Source: Stercoripulliclostridium_A sp045577735 (GTDB lineage Bacteria > Bacillota > Clostridia > Christensenellales > DTU072). Taken from it: a DNA stretch of 64,000 nucleotides. The translations under genes and the position numbers were made by a program. Numbering within the stretch: the stretch's first letter is position 1; each line of letters starts with the position of its first letter. The DNA is taken from assembly GCA_045577735.1 (NCBI GenBank), contig JAZNIY010000019.1, positions 186,001 through 250,000 of the forward strand. Direction: 5' to 3'. Below are positions 32,703 to 41,636 of the stretch, piece by piece. A model generated the notes under the pieces. That model was not told the origin of the DNA and did not search any database. It saw only the letters and a list, made by a program, of their open reading frames with translations.

Positions 32703-33953
32703 ATGAAAAATTTAGTTGGCGCATGTATGTTTGGTCAATCTGGTGGCCCCACTTCTGTTATAAACGCCAGTGCAGCTGGTGTTTTCATCGAAGCACTTGA
32801 ACAAAAGAATATTACTGCTGTTTATGGCGCAGCTCACGGTATTAAAGGTATTTTAGAAGAAGATTTTTACGATATTGGCAAAGAAGATATGGAAGAACTT
32901 CTACTTTTGAAGAACACTCCTTCATCAAGCCTTGGTTCAGTTAGATATAAATTGAAAGATGCTTCTGTTGATGAAACCGATTATAAGAGAATCCTAGAAG
33001 TTTTCAAGAAATATAACGTTCGCTATTTCTTCTATAACGGTGGTAACGATTCTATGGATACTTGTAATAAAATTAGTAAGTATCTTTTGAAGAGTGGTTA
33101 TGAATGTAACATTATTGGCGTTCCAAAGACTATTGATAACGATCTATATGGAACCGATCACTGTCCTGGTTATGGTAGTGCAGCAAAGTATGTTGCAACC
33201 ACGCTAATGGAGCTTAACCTTGACGCTAAAGTATATGATAAGGGTCAAGTAGCTGTTGTTGAAATCATGGGTAGAAACGCTGGCTGGCTAACTGCAGCTG
33301 CAGCACTTGCTGATTACAAAGGACTAGGCGCAGACCTTATTTATCTTCCCGAAGTTGCATTCTCTGTTGACAAGTTTGTTAGCGACGTAAAAGCTGTTAT
33401 GGATAAGAATAATGGTAAGTGTATCGCTTGTGTTTCTGAAGGTATTCGTGACAAAGATGGTAACTTTATCGTTGAAACACTTTCTGCCGCAAAAGCTAAA
33501 GATGGTTTTGGTCATACCCAACTTGGCGGTTTAGCTGCTCAACTTGCAGACCTAATCAACCAAAAATTTGGTGTTAAGGTTCGTGGTATAGAATTCAACC
33601 TTATGCAACGTTGTGGCGCTCACCTCGCTTCTGGAACGGATATTGAAGAAGCATTTAATGCTGGACGTACTGCAGTTAAAGCTGCTTGTGAAGGTGAAAC
33701 AGATAAGATGGTAGTATTCGAACGCGATATGAGCGATGGCACTTATAAGTGCATTTACAAGCTTATGCCTGTTGAACTTGCAGCAAACACAGAAAAGAAA
33801 GTTCCTATGGAATGGATTAATGAAGCAGGTACCGGTCTTACCAAAGAATACGTTGAATATGCTCTTCCCTTAATTCAAGGCTCAAGCAATTCTCCTTTAG
33901 AAGATGGTCTACCCAAGTTTGCAAATCTTAAGAAAATTAGTGCAAAGAAATAG
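32703..33953 (+). CDS. Pyrophosphate-dependent 6-phosphofructokinase
   Basis: This 416-residue protein is of the phosphofructokinase family, with 'GQSGGPTSVINASAAGV', 'NGGNDSMDT' and 'GVPKTIDNDLYGTDH'. Asp116 in GGND and Lys142 in VPKTIDND replace the glycines of ATP enzymes and are the known marks of pyrophosphate dependence. The longer C-terminal part is also typical of the PPi group. The reaction is reversible, so it can serve both glycolysis and gluconeogenesis. AAGGAG precedes the start. Confidence 0.9.
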   Translation: MKNLVGACMFGQSGGPTSVINASAAGVFIEALEQKNITAVYGAAHGIKGILEEDFYDIGKEDMEELLLLKNTPSSSLGSVRYKLKDASVDETDYKRILEVFKKYNVRYFFYNGGNDSMDTCNKISKYLLKSGYECNIIGVPKTIDNDLYGTDHCPGYGSAAKYVATTLMELNLDAKVYDKGQVAVVEIMGRNAGWLTAAAALADYKGLGADLIYLPEVAFSVDKFVSDVKAVMDKNNGKCIACVSEGIRDKDGNFIVETLSAAKAKDGFGHTQLGGLAAQLADLINQKFGVKVRGIEFNLMQRCGAHLASGTDIEEAFNAGRTAVKAACEGETDKMVVFERDMSDGTYKCIYKLMPVELAANTEKKVPMEWINEAGTGLTKEYVEYALPLIQGSSNSPLEDGLPKFANLKKISAKK

Positions 33954-33957
33954 CTAG

Positions 33958-34716
33958 ATGAAAAAAATTCAGCTTGGTAAAAATGCGATAATAATATTAA
34001 TTATCGTTGCCGTTTTAATCGTAGCAGGTGGTGGTTTTGGGATTACTTATGCAGTATTGCATAGGCAACTCAAAACGCCCGAAGCTAGAGTTATAGGCGT
34101 TAATGCCGAGCCTAATTATACTATAGATATTTCTTGGAATGCTATTTCAGGTGCACAATCGTATACTGTAGAATACAAATATGAATTGTATCCGGACAAA
34201 ACGTTTACGGCAAGTAGAATTGGTGGGACTTCTTTATCTATTAAAATGATAAAAGGGGAGCTACAATTTAGGATTAAGAGCGTAGGCAGATACGCTTCCA
34301 ACACTTCTGAATTTAGTCAATGGATTAAATACGAAGTATTGCCACTTGAATTGGATGCTTTTAGAGAATTTAACTTTAAGATAGTTGAAGGGAAAGGGTA
34401 TCAAATAGATATGGATACTTTTTCACCCGTGTCTTATGTGTATAAAGGCAAGACCTATTTAGTAAATTACTACGAAATAGCCGTGCATTCTACTGAAGAA
34501 GATTTGACGGAAGAAGAGTATCAATTCCAAGCATATTCATTAACCCAGTTGGAAGAAGGGGTTTCTTTTTACTTCCAGAAAGGTTCTTGGATTTGCTACG
34601 TTCGTCCTGTTTTGTACGTAGAGTATAATGGAATAAAAGACTATACACAAATAGAAAGTCTATACGAACTATATAACGAAGATATAGAATACACAATAAT
34701 TAATTTAACTGTATGA
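33958..34716 (+). CDS. Membrane-anchored protein with a fibronectin type III-like domain
   Basis: The 252-residue protein has one N-terminal membrane segment ('AIIILIIVAVLIVAGGGFGI'). Residues 43-125 look like an Fn3 domain ('IDISWNAISGAQSYTVEYK', then 'LQFRIKSVGRYASNTSEFSQ'), followed by a region of unknown fold. Most of the protein should lie outside the membrane. It starts four bases after the PPi-phosphofructokinase stop without a clear ribosome binding site and shares an ATGA overlap with typA. Function unknown. Confidence 0.65.
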   Translation: MKKIQLGKNAIIILIIVAVLIVAGGGFGITYAVLHRQLKTPEARVIGVNAEPNYTIDISWNAISGAQSYTVEYKYELYPDKTFTASRIGGTSLSIKMIKGELQFRIKSVGRYASNTSEFSQWIKYEVLPLELDAFREFNFKIVEGKGYQIDMDTFSPVSYVYKGKTYLVNYYEIAVHSTEEDLTEEEYQFQAYSLTQLEEGVSFYFQKGSWICYVRPVLYVEYNGIKDYTQIESLYELYNEDIEYTIINLTV

Positions 34717-36542
34717 TTAGAGAAGATTTAAGAAACATAGCCATAATAGCACACGTTGACCATGGTAAGACGACTTTGGTTGACGCAATGTTGCATCAAG
34801 GTGGAGTATTTCGCGACAATCAAGTCGTGGAAGAATGTGTAATGGATAACAACCCGCTTGAAAGAGAGCGTGGTATTACAATTCTTGCTAAGAATACGTC
34901 GTGCATGTACAAGGGTGTTAAAATCAACGTAGTAGATACCCCTGGGCACGCAGACTTCTCCGGTGAGGTTGAAAGAGTATTAAAGATGATCAATGGTGTT
35001 GTGCTTTTGGTAGACTCATACGAAGGACCAATGCCACAAACTAGATTTGTTCTCCAAAAGGCTTTGGAAATGAATCATAAGATCATTATATGCATAAACA
35101 AGGTTGATAAGCCGGATGCACGTCTTGCTGAGGTTTTAGACGAAGTATACGAGCTTCTAATCGACTTAAATGCAACTGACGAGCAATTAGATAGCCCCAT
35201 AGTTTATTGCTCAGGAAGAGCTGGTACAGCATCTCTTTCAGCATCTACACCTGGAACCAATCTAGCACCTTTGTTTGATACAATATTAAATCATATAGAT
35301 CCTCCTGAAGGCGATGATGAAGGTCCACTTCAAGTTCTAGTTTCCGCTATTGATTATAATGAATATGTTGGCAGAATAGCTATAGGTAGAATAGAACGTG
35401 GAGTAATGCAAGCAAATAGCGAAATAGCTGTGTGTAACTATCATGATGACAAAGTTTATAGGTCTAAAATAACAAATATTTACCAGTTTACGGGTTTAAC
35501 GAAGCGCACTGTAGAAACGGCTAAGGTTGGTGATATAGTTAGCTTTAGTGGCATTGAAAACGTCACTATAGGTGAAACAATTTGCGCACCACTTGACGTA
35601 GAACCCATAAGCTTTGTTAAGATCTCGGAGCCCACTTTGCAAATGTTATTTGCGGTTAACGATAGTCCGTTTGCGGGTAAAGAAGGCAAGTTTGTTACTT
35701 CTAGGCACTTGCGCGCAAGACTATATAAGGAACTTTTGAAAGACGTATCTTTGAAGGTAGATGATGGCGAAAGAGCAGATAGTTTTGTTGTTTCGGGTAG
35801 AGGCGAAATACACTTATCCATACTCATCGAAAATATGCGTCGCGAAGGATATGAATTCCAAGTATCTACGCCTAAAGTTATCAATAAAGAAATTGACGGA
35901 GTTCTTTGTGAACCCATTGAAAGATTGTTTGTTGACGTACCTGCAGAATGCGTTGGAACGGTTATGGAAAATATGGGTAAACGACAAGGTGAACTCATAA
36001 ATATGACTCCTATGAATAGCCGTATAAAACTTGAGTTTGTTATCCCAGAGCGCGGACTTTTGGGATATCGTTCTGACTTTTTAACGGAAACAAGAGGGGA
36101 AGGTATTATGAACAGCATCTTTGAAGGATATCAACCTTTAAAGGGTGCAATGCCACGTCGCCAATACGGTGCGTTAGTAGCTTTTGAAACAGGCGAAGCC
36201 GTTACTTATGGTCTTTACAATGCACAAGGAAGAGGTGTGCTATTCATCGAACCCGGTTGTCCCGTTTATGCAGGCATGGTTGTAGGATACTCACCTAAAC
36301 AAGAAGATATAGCGGTAAACGTATGTAAACGTAAACACGTTACTAATATGCGTGCCGCGGGATCTGATGAAGCACTAAGACTTGAAACTCCTAGGAAATT
36401 ATCGCTAGAGGAATGTATTGAGTTTATAGAACCAGATGAACTTTTGGAAGTAACGCCGAAGTCACTTCGTATTAGAAAACAAATTCTTTCTCACGAAGAA
36501 CGTATGCGTCAGGTGATGAAAGAACGTGGTCTTAAAAAATAA
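34713..36542 (+). CDS. typA: Ribosome-associated GTPase TypA/BipA
   Basis: The 609-residue translational GTPase has G1 'AHVDHGKTTLVDAML', the switch 'RERGITI', G3 'DTPGHADFSGEVERVL' and G4 'INKVDKPDAR', then EF-G-like domains and the TypA-specific C-terminus ('RGLLGYRSDFLTETRGEG', 'RKHVTNMRAAGSDEALRL'). It helps 50S assembly and stress adaptation. It overlaps the preceding gene (ATGA). Confidence 0.96.
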   Translation: MIREDLRNIAIIAHVDHGKTTLVDAMLHQGGVFRDNQVVEECVMDNNPLERERGITILAKNTSCMYKGVKINVVDTPGHADFSGEVERVLKMINGVVLLVDSYEGPMPQTRFVLQKALEMNHKIIICINKVDKPDARLAEVLDEVYELLIDLNATDEQLDSPIVYCSGRAGTASLSASTPGTNLAPLFDTILNHIDPPEGDDEGPLQVLVSAIDYNEYVGRIAIGRIERGVMQANSEIAVCNYHDDKVYRSKITNIYQFTGLTKRTVETAKVGDIVSFSGIENVTIGETICAPLDVEPISFVKISEPTLQMLFAVNDSPFAGKEGKFVTSRHLRARLYKELLKDVSLKVDDGERADSFVVSGRGEIHLSILIENMRREGYEFQVSTPKVINKEIDGVLCEPIERLFVDVPAECVGTVMENMGKRQGELINMTPMNSRIKLEFVIPERGLLGYRSDFLTETRGEGIMNSIFEGYQPLKGAMPRRQYGALVAFETGEAVTYGLYNAQGRGVLFIEPGCPVYAGMVVGYSPKQEDIAVNVCKRKHVTNMRAAGSDEALRLETPRKLSLEECIEFIEPDELLEVTPKSLRIRKQILSHEERMRQVMKERGLKK

Positions 36543-36561
36543 CATATAAGGAGACATGAGA

Positions 36562-37371
36562 ATGGACAAAATCTTAGAAAGTGTTAAAAGTTTTTTAGCA
36601 ACAGGTAACAATTTAACAGTTGTTATAGTACTGCTAGCTATGTTTTTAATTCTTCTTATTGCTATCATAGTTACCTCAATTAAAAAGAGAAACGTTGAGA
36701 AAAAAGTTGCTGAAGAAGAGGCGACAATAAGTCAAGAAGAAATGAATGAATCATTACAAAGATTCGAGGAAGCAACCGCCATGTCTCCTGCAATTGAAGA
36801 AAATGATACAAACAGCGTTGGCGCTATTTTGGTTAATAATGAAACTGATTCACTATTGGCAGATGAAACAGTTATCATGACCCCGGTAAGGGAAAAAGCA
36901 AGGCCTGTTAGAAAAAGAAGAGGCGAAAAGCCAGAACCACAAGAGAGGGTTTCTAGTTTTGGAGAGCCAAACCCCTCACCTGATGATGGAAAGTATCCTG
37001 GAAGCATTCATATTTACGAAGATACTAAACATCAATATCGTTTTAGAATACGTTCTTCAAATAATTACACGTTGGCTCATTCATATGAGTATACTTCAAA
37101 GGCTGGATGCAAGAGTGGTATTAAAACTCTTATAAAAGCATCTAACATGGCTTCAATAGAAGAGGTTGAAAGCGAAGATTACTTGACAATGATTGGTAAA
37201 CCTGTCTTTGAAATATATAAAGACAAGCAAAACAAATATCGTTTCCGTCTAAAATCTGCTAACGCGGTAACCATAATAGCATCTCAAGGCTATACTTTTA
37301 AAGAAAATTGTTTTAAAGGAATTGAGAGCATCAGAAGAATTGCTGAGTTTCATAGAATAATTGAAGACTAG
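36562..37371 (+). CDS. Membrane-anchored protein with two DUF1508 (YegP-type) domains
   Basis: The 269-residue protein has one membrane segment near the N-terminus ('TVVIVLLAMFLILLIAIIV'), an acidic and then basic linker to about residue 150, and two copies of a beta-rich repeat: 'IYEDTKHQYRFRIRSSNNYT' and 'IYKDKQNKYRFRLKSANAVT', each followed by a 'Gly/Ser-Tyr-x-x-Lys' segment. This matches DUF1508/YegP. The ATG at 36562 is chosen because AAGGAG at 36548-36553 is eight bases away; the ATG at 36556 would be only two bases from it. Function unknown. Confidence 0.75.
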   Translation: MDKILESVKSFLATGNNLTVVIVLLAMFLILLIAIIVTSIKKRNVEKKVAEEEATISQEEMNESLQRFEEATAMSPAIEENDTNSVGAILVNNETDSLLADETVIMTPVREKARPVRKRRGEKPEPQERVSSFGEPNPSPDDGKYPGSIHIYEDTKHQYRFRIRSSNNYTLAHSYEYTSKAGCKSGIKTLIKASNMASIEEVESEDYLTMIGKPVFEIYKDKQNKYRFRLKSANAVTIIASQGYTFKENCFKGIESIRRIAEFHRIIED

Positions 37372-37403
37372 AAAAAGATGCAAATTTTTCGTATTAGAAT
37401 GTT

Positions 37404-37434
37404 TACGCGCGTACTGGCATACGCGCGTATTTTT
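37404..37434 (+). terminator. Intrinsic terminator after the DUF1508 gene
   Basis: TACGCGCGTA (37404-37413), loop CTGGCA, TACGCGCGTA (37420-37429), then TTTTT. Confidence 0.88.
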
Positions 37435-37463
37435 ATATTCTTAAAAAATTCCCTATTGACGAA

Positions 37464-37492
37464 TTGACGCTTTTGGTTTATTATTGTATATA
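37464..37492 (+). promoter_or_regulatory. SigA-type promoter of the 2-hydroxyacid dehydrogenase gene
   Basis: TTGACG (37464-37469), a 17-base spacer, TATATA (37487-37492). A start near 37499 excludes the in-frame TTG at 37484 and supports the TTG at 37520. Confidence 0.7.
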
Positions 37493-37519
37493 GAAAAATT
37501 ATATTGGGGAATTTTGAAC

Positions 37520-38470
37520 TTGAAGATAGTAATTCTTGACGGATATTGTCTTAATCATGGTGATTTATCTTGGGAGAAATTCCATTTCTTAGGGGAAACG
37601 AAAATTTATCAACGTACTCCTTACGACAAAATCGTCGAAAGAATGAATGATGCCAGTATAATGATTACAAATAAATGTTACATTGATAGAAACATTATAG
37701 ATAGTCTAAAAAACTTAAAGTATATTGGAGTTTTAGCTACTGGATACAATAACGTAGACGTAAACTATGCCCGTTCAAAAGGTATAATCGTTACCAATAT
37801 CCCTGCCTATAGTACGGAAAGCGTTGTTCAAACTGTATTTGGATTGATAACAGAATTGTATTCTGGAATAGGGTATCATAACCTGTCTGTTAAGAATGGT
37901 GATTGGGAAAGATGTCCAGACTTTTGTTACTATAGAATGGGAATGCATCAACTTTTTGGCAAAACAATTGGTATTGTTGGAGCTGGAAGAATAGGGTTGC
38001 GAGTCAAAGACGTTGCTAGAGCTTACGGCATGAAAGTATTAGTATATAGTAAATCTAGGCATGCCGAAGAGAAAGGCTTCTCTTATGCTGAAAACTTGAT
38101 AGAACTGTATGAGAAGTCGGACATAGTATCACTTAACTGTCCATTGGATGATAGCAACTTTAAAATGATAAATAAAGATGCAATTTCGCATTTTAAGGAA
38201 AATGCCATTCTCATTAATACCGCTCGTGGTGGATTGGTTGATGAAGAGGCATTAGCAGAGGCGTTGAATAGTGATAAGATTGCAGGGGCAGGAGTCGACG
38301 TGTTAAGTGAAGAACCTGCATCAAGCAACAATCCGTTATTGAAAGCTAAAAATGTGGTTATTACACCACACGTTGCATGGGCAACAATTGAGGCAAGAAG
38401 CGCTTTAATGGAAATAGCTTTAAAGAACTTAGAAGCTTTTATTAATGGATCACCTATAAATGTTGTATAA
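37520..38470 (+). CDS. D-2-hydroxyacid dehydrogenase (glycerate/hydroxypyruvate dehydrogenase-like)
   Basis: The 316-residue NAD-dependent enzyme has an N-terminal catalytic domain ('LKYIGVLATGYNNVDVNYAR'), a Rossmann motif 'GKTIGIVGAGRIGLRV', 'INTARGGLVDEEALAEAL' with the substrate Arg, the Glu in 'GVDVLSEEP' and the catalytic His in 'VVITPHVAWAT'. The closest type by eye is glycerate dehydrogenase (HprA). The start is the TTG at 37520, with GGGGA at 37506-37510; it gives the usual 'KIVILDGY' N-terminus. Confidence 0.85.
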   Translation: MKIVILDGYCLNHGDLSWEKFHFLGETKIYQRTPYDKIVERMNDASIMITNKCYIDRNIIDSLKNLKYIGVLATGYNNVDVNYARSKGIIVTNIPAYSTESVVQTVFGLITELYSGIGYHNLSVKNGDWERCPDFCYYRMGMHQLFGKTIGIVGAGRIGLRVKDVARAYGMKVLVYSKSRHAEEKGFSYAENLIELYEKSDIVSLNCPLDDSNFKMINKDAISHFKENAILINTARGGLVDEEALAEALNSDKIAGAGVDVLSEEPASSNNPLLKAKNVVITPHVAWATIEARSALMEIALKNLEAFINGSPINVV

Positions 38471-38507
38471 ATTTAGAAAATAGAAGAATTGACAAGGAAG
38501 GATTGTT

Positions 38508-40019
38508 ATGGAAAAAATTGCGATAATTGATTTAGGTAGCAACTCGGCAAGGCTTGTTATTGCAAACGTAATGCCAGGCGGTTATTTTATGGTTGTCGAT
38601 GAACTCAAAGAACCGGTTAGACTAGCTCAAGATATGGAGATAGATGGTTTTTTGCGTCCCATTCGTATTTCTCAAACCATTAAAACGCTTCGCACCTTCC
38701 GTACTTTATATGAAAGTCACGGTGTAACCAAAGTCTTTGCATATGCGACGGCTGCTGTAAGACGCGCAAAAAATCAAAAGTCTTTTATTGAAGAGGTTCA
38801 AACGTCTTGTGGAATAAAGCTTCAAGTAATATCACAAGAAGATGAAGCTATGTTTGTATATCAAGGTGTTATAAACTCTATGGAAGTTCCGAAAGGACTT
38901 ATTGTTGATATTGGTGGAGGATCGGTTAAACTCATTTATTATAATAGAAGGGTGATGATTGCGCAAGATACTTTACCGTTTGGAGCGTTAACGTTGACTG
39001 AAAAGTTTAAAAATACTGGGACCCCAGAAGAATGTTTGCAAGCGATTACTCAATATGTAGGCGAGCATCTTGACCAACTTGAATGGTTCAAAGACTTGGA
39101 TCCGGAAACTCAACTTATTGGTGTCGGAGGATCGCTACGTAACCTAGGTAAAATAAGTAGAAAACTTAAGAAATATCCTTTGGATATGGCTCATAATTAT
39201 CATATCTCTTATCCTGAACTAGAGACCATATATGATACGATTAAGCCATTAGAACCTGAAAAATTGATGAGAATAAAAGGGCTTTCTTCTGCTCGTGCAG
39301 ACATATTCCCCGCAGCATTAGCTGTTATTGAAGCTATTAAGCAACGTACCAGTTTTAACGAAATTGTTATTGGTGGAGCGGGTATGAGAGAAGGTGCTAT
39401 GCTTAGATATGCATATCCATCTATCAATGAAAAACCTATTAGTGATATTCTTGGACATAGTATTTATACTTTGTTGAATCATTTTAATATGAACATTCAA
39501 CACGCTGAGCACGTGTTTGATTTGAGCATGCAACTCTTTAAACAGGTAAAAGTTATACATAAATTACCACGCCCATACGTTAAAATTTTGCGTGTAGCCA
39601 GCATGCTCCACGACATTGGTTCAAGTATGAAATTCTATGATCATCATAAACATTCAATGTATATGATTTTGAATAGTAATTTGTACGGCATTCCTCAAAA
39701 AGATTTAATTATGGCAGCTCTTGTAGCAGGATTACATTATAAAGATGGTTTGGAACAACTTGATGCACAAAAATATATTGAACTTCTAAACGAAGAAGAA
39801 ATTATTGCTGTTCGCAAACTTGGCGTTATCGTAAGAATTGCAGAGTGCTTCGATCGTAGTTGTGGTGGTGCTATTGTTGGTATATCTTGCGATGTTTTGG
39901 GTGATTCCGTAATATTGAAGACGAAGGCACAAGGAGACTGCACATTAGAAATAAAAGATGCTCTTACTGCATTAGGTGATTTCAAGCGTGCATTCAAAAA
40001 GAATCTAGAAATACTATAA
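38508..40019 (+). CDS. ppx: Ppx/GppA family exopolyphosphatase with C-terminal HD domain
   Basis: The 503-residue protein has the actin-fold start 'IAIIDLGSNSARLVIANV', the second phosphate loop 'LIVDIGGGSVKLIYY' and 'LIGVGGSLRNLGKISRKL', then an HD-type domain after about residue 320 with 'ASMLHDIGSSMKFYDHH'. Such enzymes release phosphate from polyphosphate or act on (p)ppGpp; which one is not readable. AAGGAAGG precedes the ATG. It overlaps maf by one base. Confidence 0.9.
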   Translation: MEKIAIIDLGSNSARLVIANVMPGGYFMVVDELKEPVRLAQDMEIDGFLRPIRISQTIKTLRTFRTLYESHGVTKVFAYATAAVRRAKNQKSFIEEVQTSCGIKLQVISQEDEAMFVYQGVINSMEVPKGLIVDIGGGSVKLIYYNRRVMIAQDTLPFGALTLTEKFKNTGTPEECLQAITQYVGEHLDQLEWFKDLDPETQLIGVGGSLRNLGKISRKLKKYPLDMAHNYHISYPELETIYDTIKPLEPEKLMRIKGLSSARADIFPAALAVIEAIKQRTSFNEIVIGGAGMREGAMLRYAYPSINEKPISDILGHSIYTLLNHFNMNIQHAEHVFDLSMQLFKQVKVIHKLPRPYVKILRVASMLHDIGSSMKFYDHHKHSMYMILNSNLYGIPQKDLIMAALVAGLHYKDGLEQLDAQKYIELLNEEEIIAVRKLGVIVRIAECFDRSCGGAIVGISCDVLGDSVILKTKAQGDCTLEIKDALTALGDFKRAFKKNLEIL

Positions 40020-40570
40020 TGAAAGTACTACTTGCATCTGGCTCACCAAGACGTAAAGAGCTACTTAAAGAGATAATAAAAGATTTTGATATAGAAACAT
40101 ATCCAACTAATGAAGATTTCCTTGGCGATACTCCAGAAGATACTGTCAAGGAAATTGCTTTAAGAAAACTTAAAGCGGTTCCTCAAAAAAGCAGATATGA
40201 CGTTATTATAGCATCTGATACTTTGGTTTATAAAGATGGCATTTATTATGGAAAGCCAAAAGACAGAGAGGATGCTATTAGAATGTTAGAAGAACTGCAA
40301 GGGGTTACACACATCGTTTGTTCTGGTATAGCGCTGTATTACCAAGATATCATAGAATGTTATGCGGATAGCACTTTGGTTACCTTTAAGCAGATGTCTA
40401 GGGAACAAATAGAGCAATATTTGGACTCATACCATTGCTTAGATAAGGCAGGGGCATATGCAGTTCAAGATGGCGTGGTCGTTAAAGATATTGAAGGTAG
40501 CTACACTAACGTTGTTGGTTTGCCGATAGAAAAACTAATAAAAATATTAAAAGAGAAAGAAATAATATAG
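40019..40570 (+). CDS. maf: Maf family nucleotide pyrophosphatase
   Basis: The 183-residue protein has the phosphate loop 'LASGSPRRKELLKEI', 'IIASDTLVYKDG' and 'KAGAYAVQD', the three conserved motifs of the family, which hydrolyses non-canonical nucleoside triphosphates. In Firmicutes maf often lies upstream of mreB, as here. The start overlaps the ppx stop. Confidence 0.93.
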   Translation: MKVLLASGSPRRKELLKEIIKDFDIETYPTNEDFLGDTPEDTVKEIALRKLKAVPQKSRYDVIIASDTLVYKDGIYYGKPKDREDAIRMLEELQGVTHIVCSGIALYYQDIIECYADSTLVTFKQMSREQIEQYLDSYHCLDKAGAYAVQDGVVVKDIEGSYTNVVGLPIEKLIKILKEKEII

Positions 40571-40571
40571 C

Positions 40572-41558
40572 ATGCAGAAACAAAAGATTATAATTGATCC
40601 AGGTTCGACAAATATAACCATCTATGGGGGTGGCTATATTTTGCGCGAACCTAACGTATGCGTCATAAGGCGAGGCAATCACATAGAGTTAATAGCGGTT
40701 GGAAACGATGCTCTAAAGCTTACAGATTTGCCGGAGCATTGCTCGTTAGTTTATCCCATAAGGGATGGCGTTGTCGTTAGACCGGATGTATTTGCTAAAC
40801 TTTTGGAATACTATCTAACAGATATTATTTCATTTTCACTCATTAACCCTGTTGAATTATACGTATTAATTCCATCCGGACTTTCTAGTGCTGAACGGGA
40901 AAATATAGAGTTGGCTGTTCAAAAAACAGGGCATAAAGACATTACTTTAATCGAAAGTGTATTAGGATTAGTACCAATTCTCAATAGTGGAGACAATGCC
41001 GTTTGTTTGTTTGGTGGTGGTACAACAGAGATTGCCGTTATTAATGATGAAGGGATAGTTTCTGCGTGCACAATTAATATTTCTGGTAACACTATCAATG
41101 AAAAAATAGTAGACCAAGTTTTGAAAACCTATAATTTGCGTATAAGCAATTCTACTGCAGAAAAATTAAAAATCGGGATAGGTAGTTTGTATGATAATGA
41201 CCTTTCCGTTATGACTGTAACTGGGCAAGATTTGTTGGATGGAAGAATAAAGAATGTAGAAATTGCATCTAGCTCTTTACGAGCTCCTATATCTTGGTGC
41301 TATAAAAAAATTGCAGAGCTTATAGAAAGCGTTTTAACAACAATACCATATGGTAAGGTGGCCAACGTGAGCGCAAATGGCTTGTGTTGTGCTGGGGCTG
41401 GTTCAAACCTTGGCGGGCTGACAGATTACCTTGCAAAGTATCTTAAATTGCCAGTATATTTGGCCCCGGAACCTGAAACAATTATTGTTAAAGGTGCCTA
41501 TGAACTTATAAACGATAGCAATGGAAAGTACTCAATGATACTAGGGAATAAGCGTTAA
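40572..41558 (+). CDS. mreB: MreB-like rod-shape protein (divergent)
   Basis: This 328-residue actin-fold protein has 'IDPGSTNITIYGGGYILREP' (phosphate 1 and the MreB-type start), 'VYPIRDGVVVRPDVFAKLLE', 'ELYVLIPSGLSSAERENIEL', phosphate 2 'CLFGGGTTEIAVI', and the adenosine motif 'CCAGAGSNLGGL'. MreB filaments guide lateral wall synthesis. It is more divergent than usual: phosphate 1 has a leading Pro-Gly-Ser-Thr and phosphate 2 lacks the leading Asp. mreC and mreD do not follow; pgsA does. It starts two bases after maf. Confidence 0.8.
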   Translation: MQKQKIIIDPGSTNITIYGGGYILREPNVCVIRRGNHIELIAVGNDALKLTDLPEHCSLVYPIRDGVVVRPDVFAKLLEYYLTDIISFSLINPVELYVLIPSGLSSAERENIELAVQKTGHKDITLIESVLGLVPILNSGDNAVCLFGGGTTEIAVINDEGIVSACTINISGNTINEKIVDQVLKTYNLRISNSTAEKLKIGIGSLYDNDLSVMTVTGQDLLDGRIKNVEIASSSLRAPISWCYKKIAELIESVLTTIPYGKVANVSANGLCCAGAGSNLGGLTDYLAKYLKLPVYLAPEPETIIVKGAYELINDSNGKYSMILGNKR

Positions 41559-41575
41559 TTTCCCTTTAAAATAGT

Positions 41576-41604
41576 TTGTATATTTAATATTACTATGTTA
41601 TAAT
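41576..41604 (+). promoter_or_regulatory. SigA-type promoter of pgsA, nested in a terminator
   Basis: TTGTAT (41576-41581), a 17-base spacer, TATAAT (41599-41604). The predicted RNA start near 41611 lies inside the left arm of the hairpin at 41602-41633. Confidence 0.75.
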
Positions 41605-41636
41605 ACTCTTGATTGAAAAACATCAGGAGTATTTTT
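41602..41636 (+). terminator. Terminator-like hairpin that buries the pgsA ribosome binding site
   Basis: AATACTCTTGAT (41602-41613) pairs with ATCAGGAGTATT (41622-41633), 12 pairs including one G-U, loop TGAAAAAC, then T's up to 41636, one base before the ATG at 41637. CAGGAG in the right arm is the pgsA ribosome binding site. Read-through RNA from mreB contains both arms; RNA from the pgsA promoter starts near 41611 and lacks most of the left arm. Confidence 0.7.

Noticed and set aside
35480..36118. A 212-codon open frame on the minus strand inside typA
   Set aside because: It lies wholly within the well-supported typA gene, has no ribosome binding site and has a composition typical of a reverse shadow (Ser/Leu/Ile-rich).
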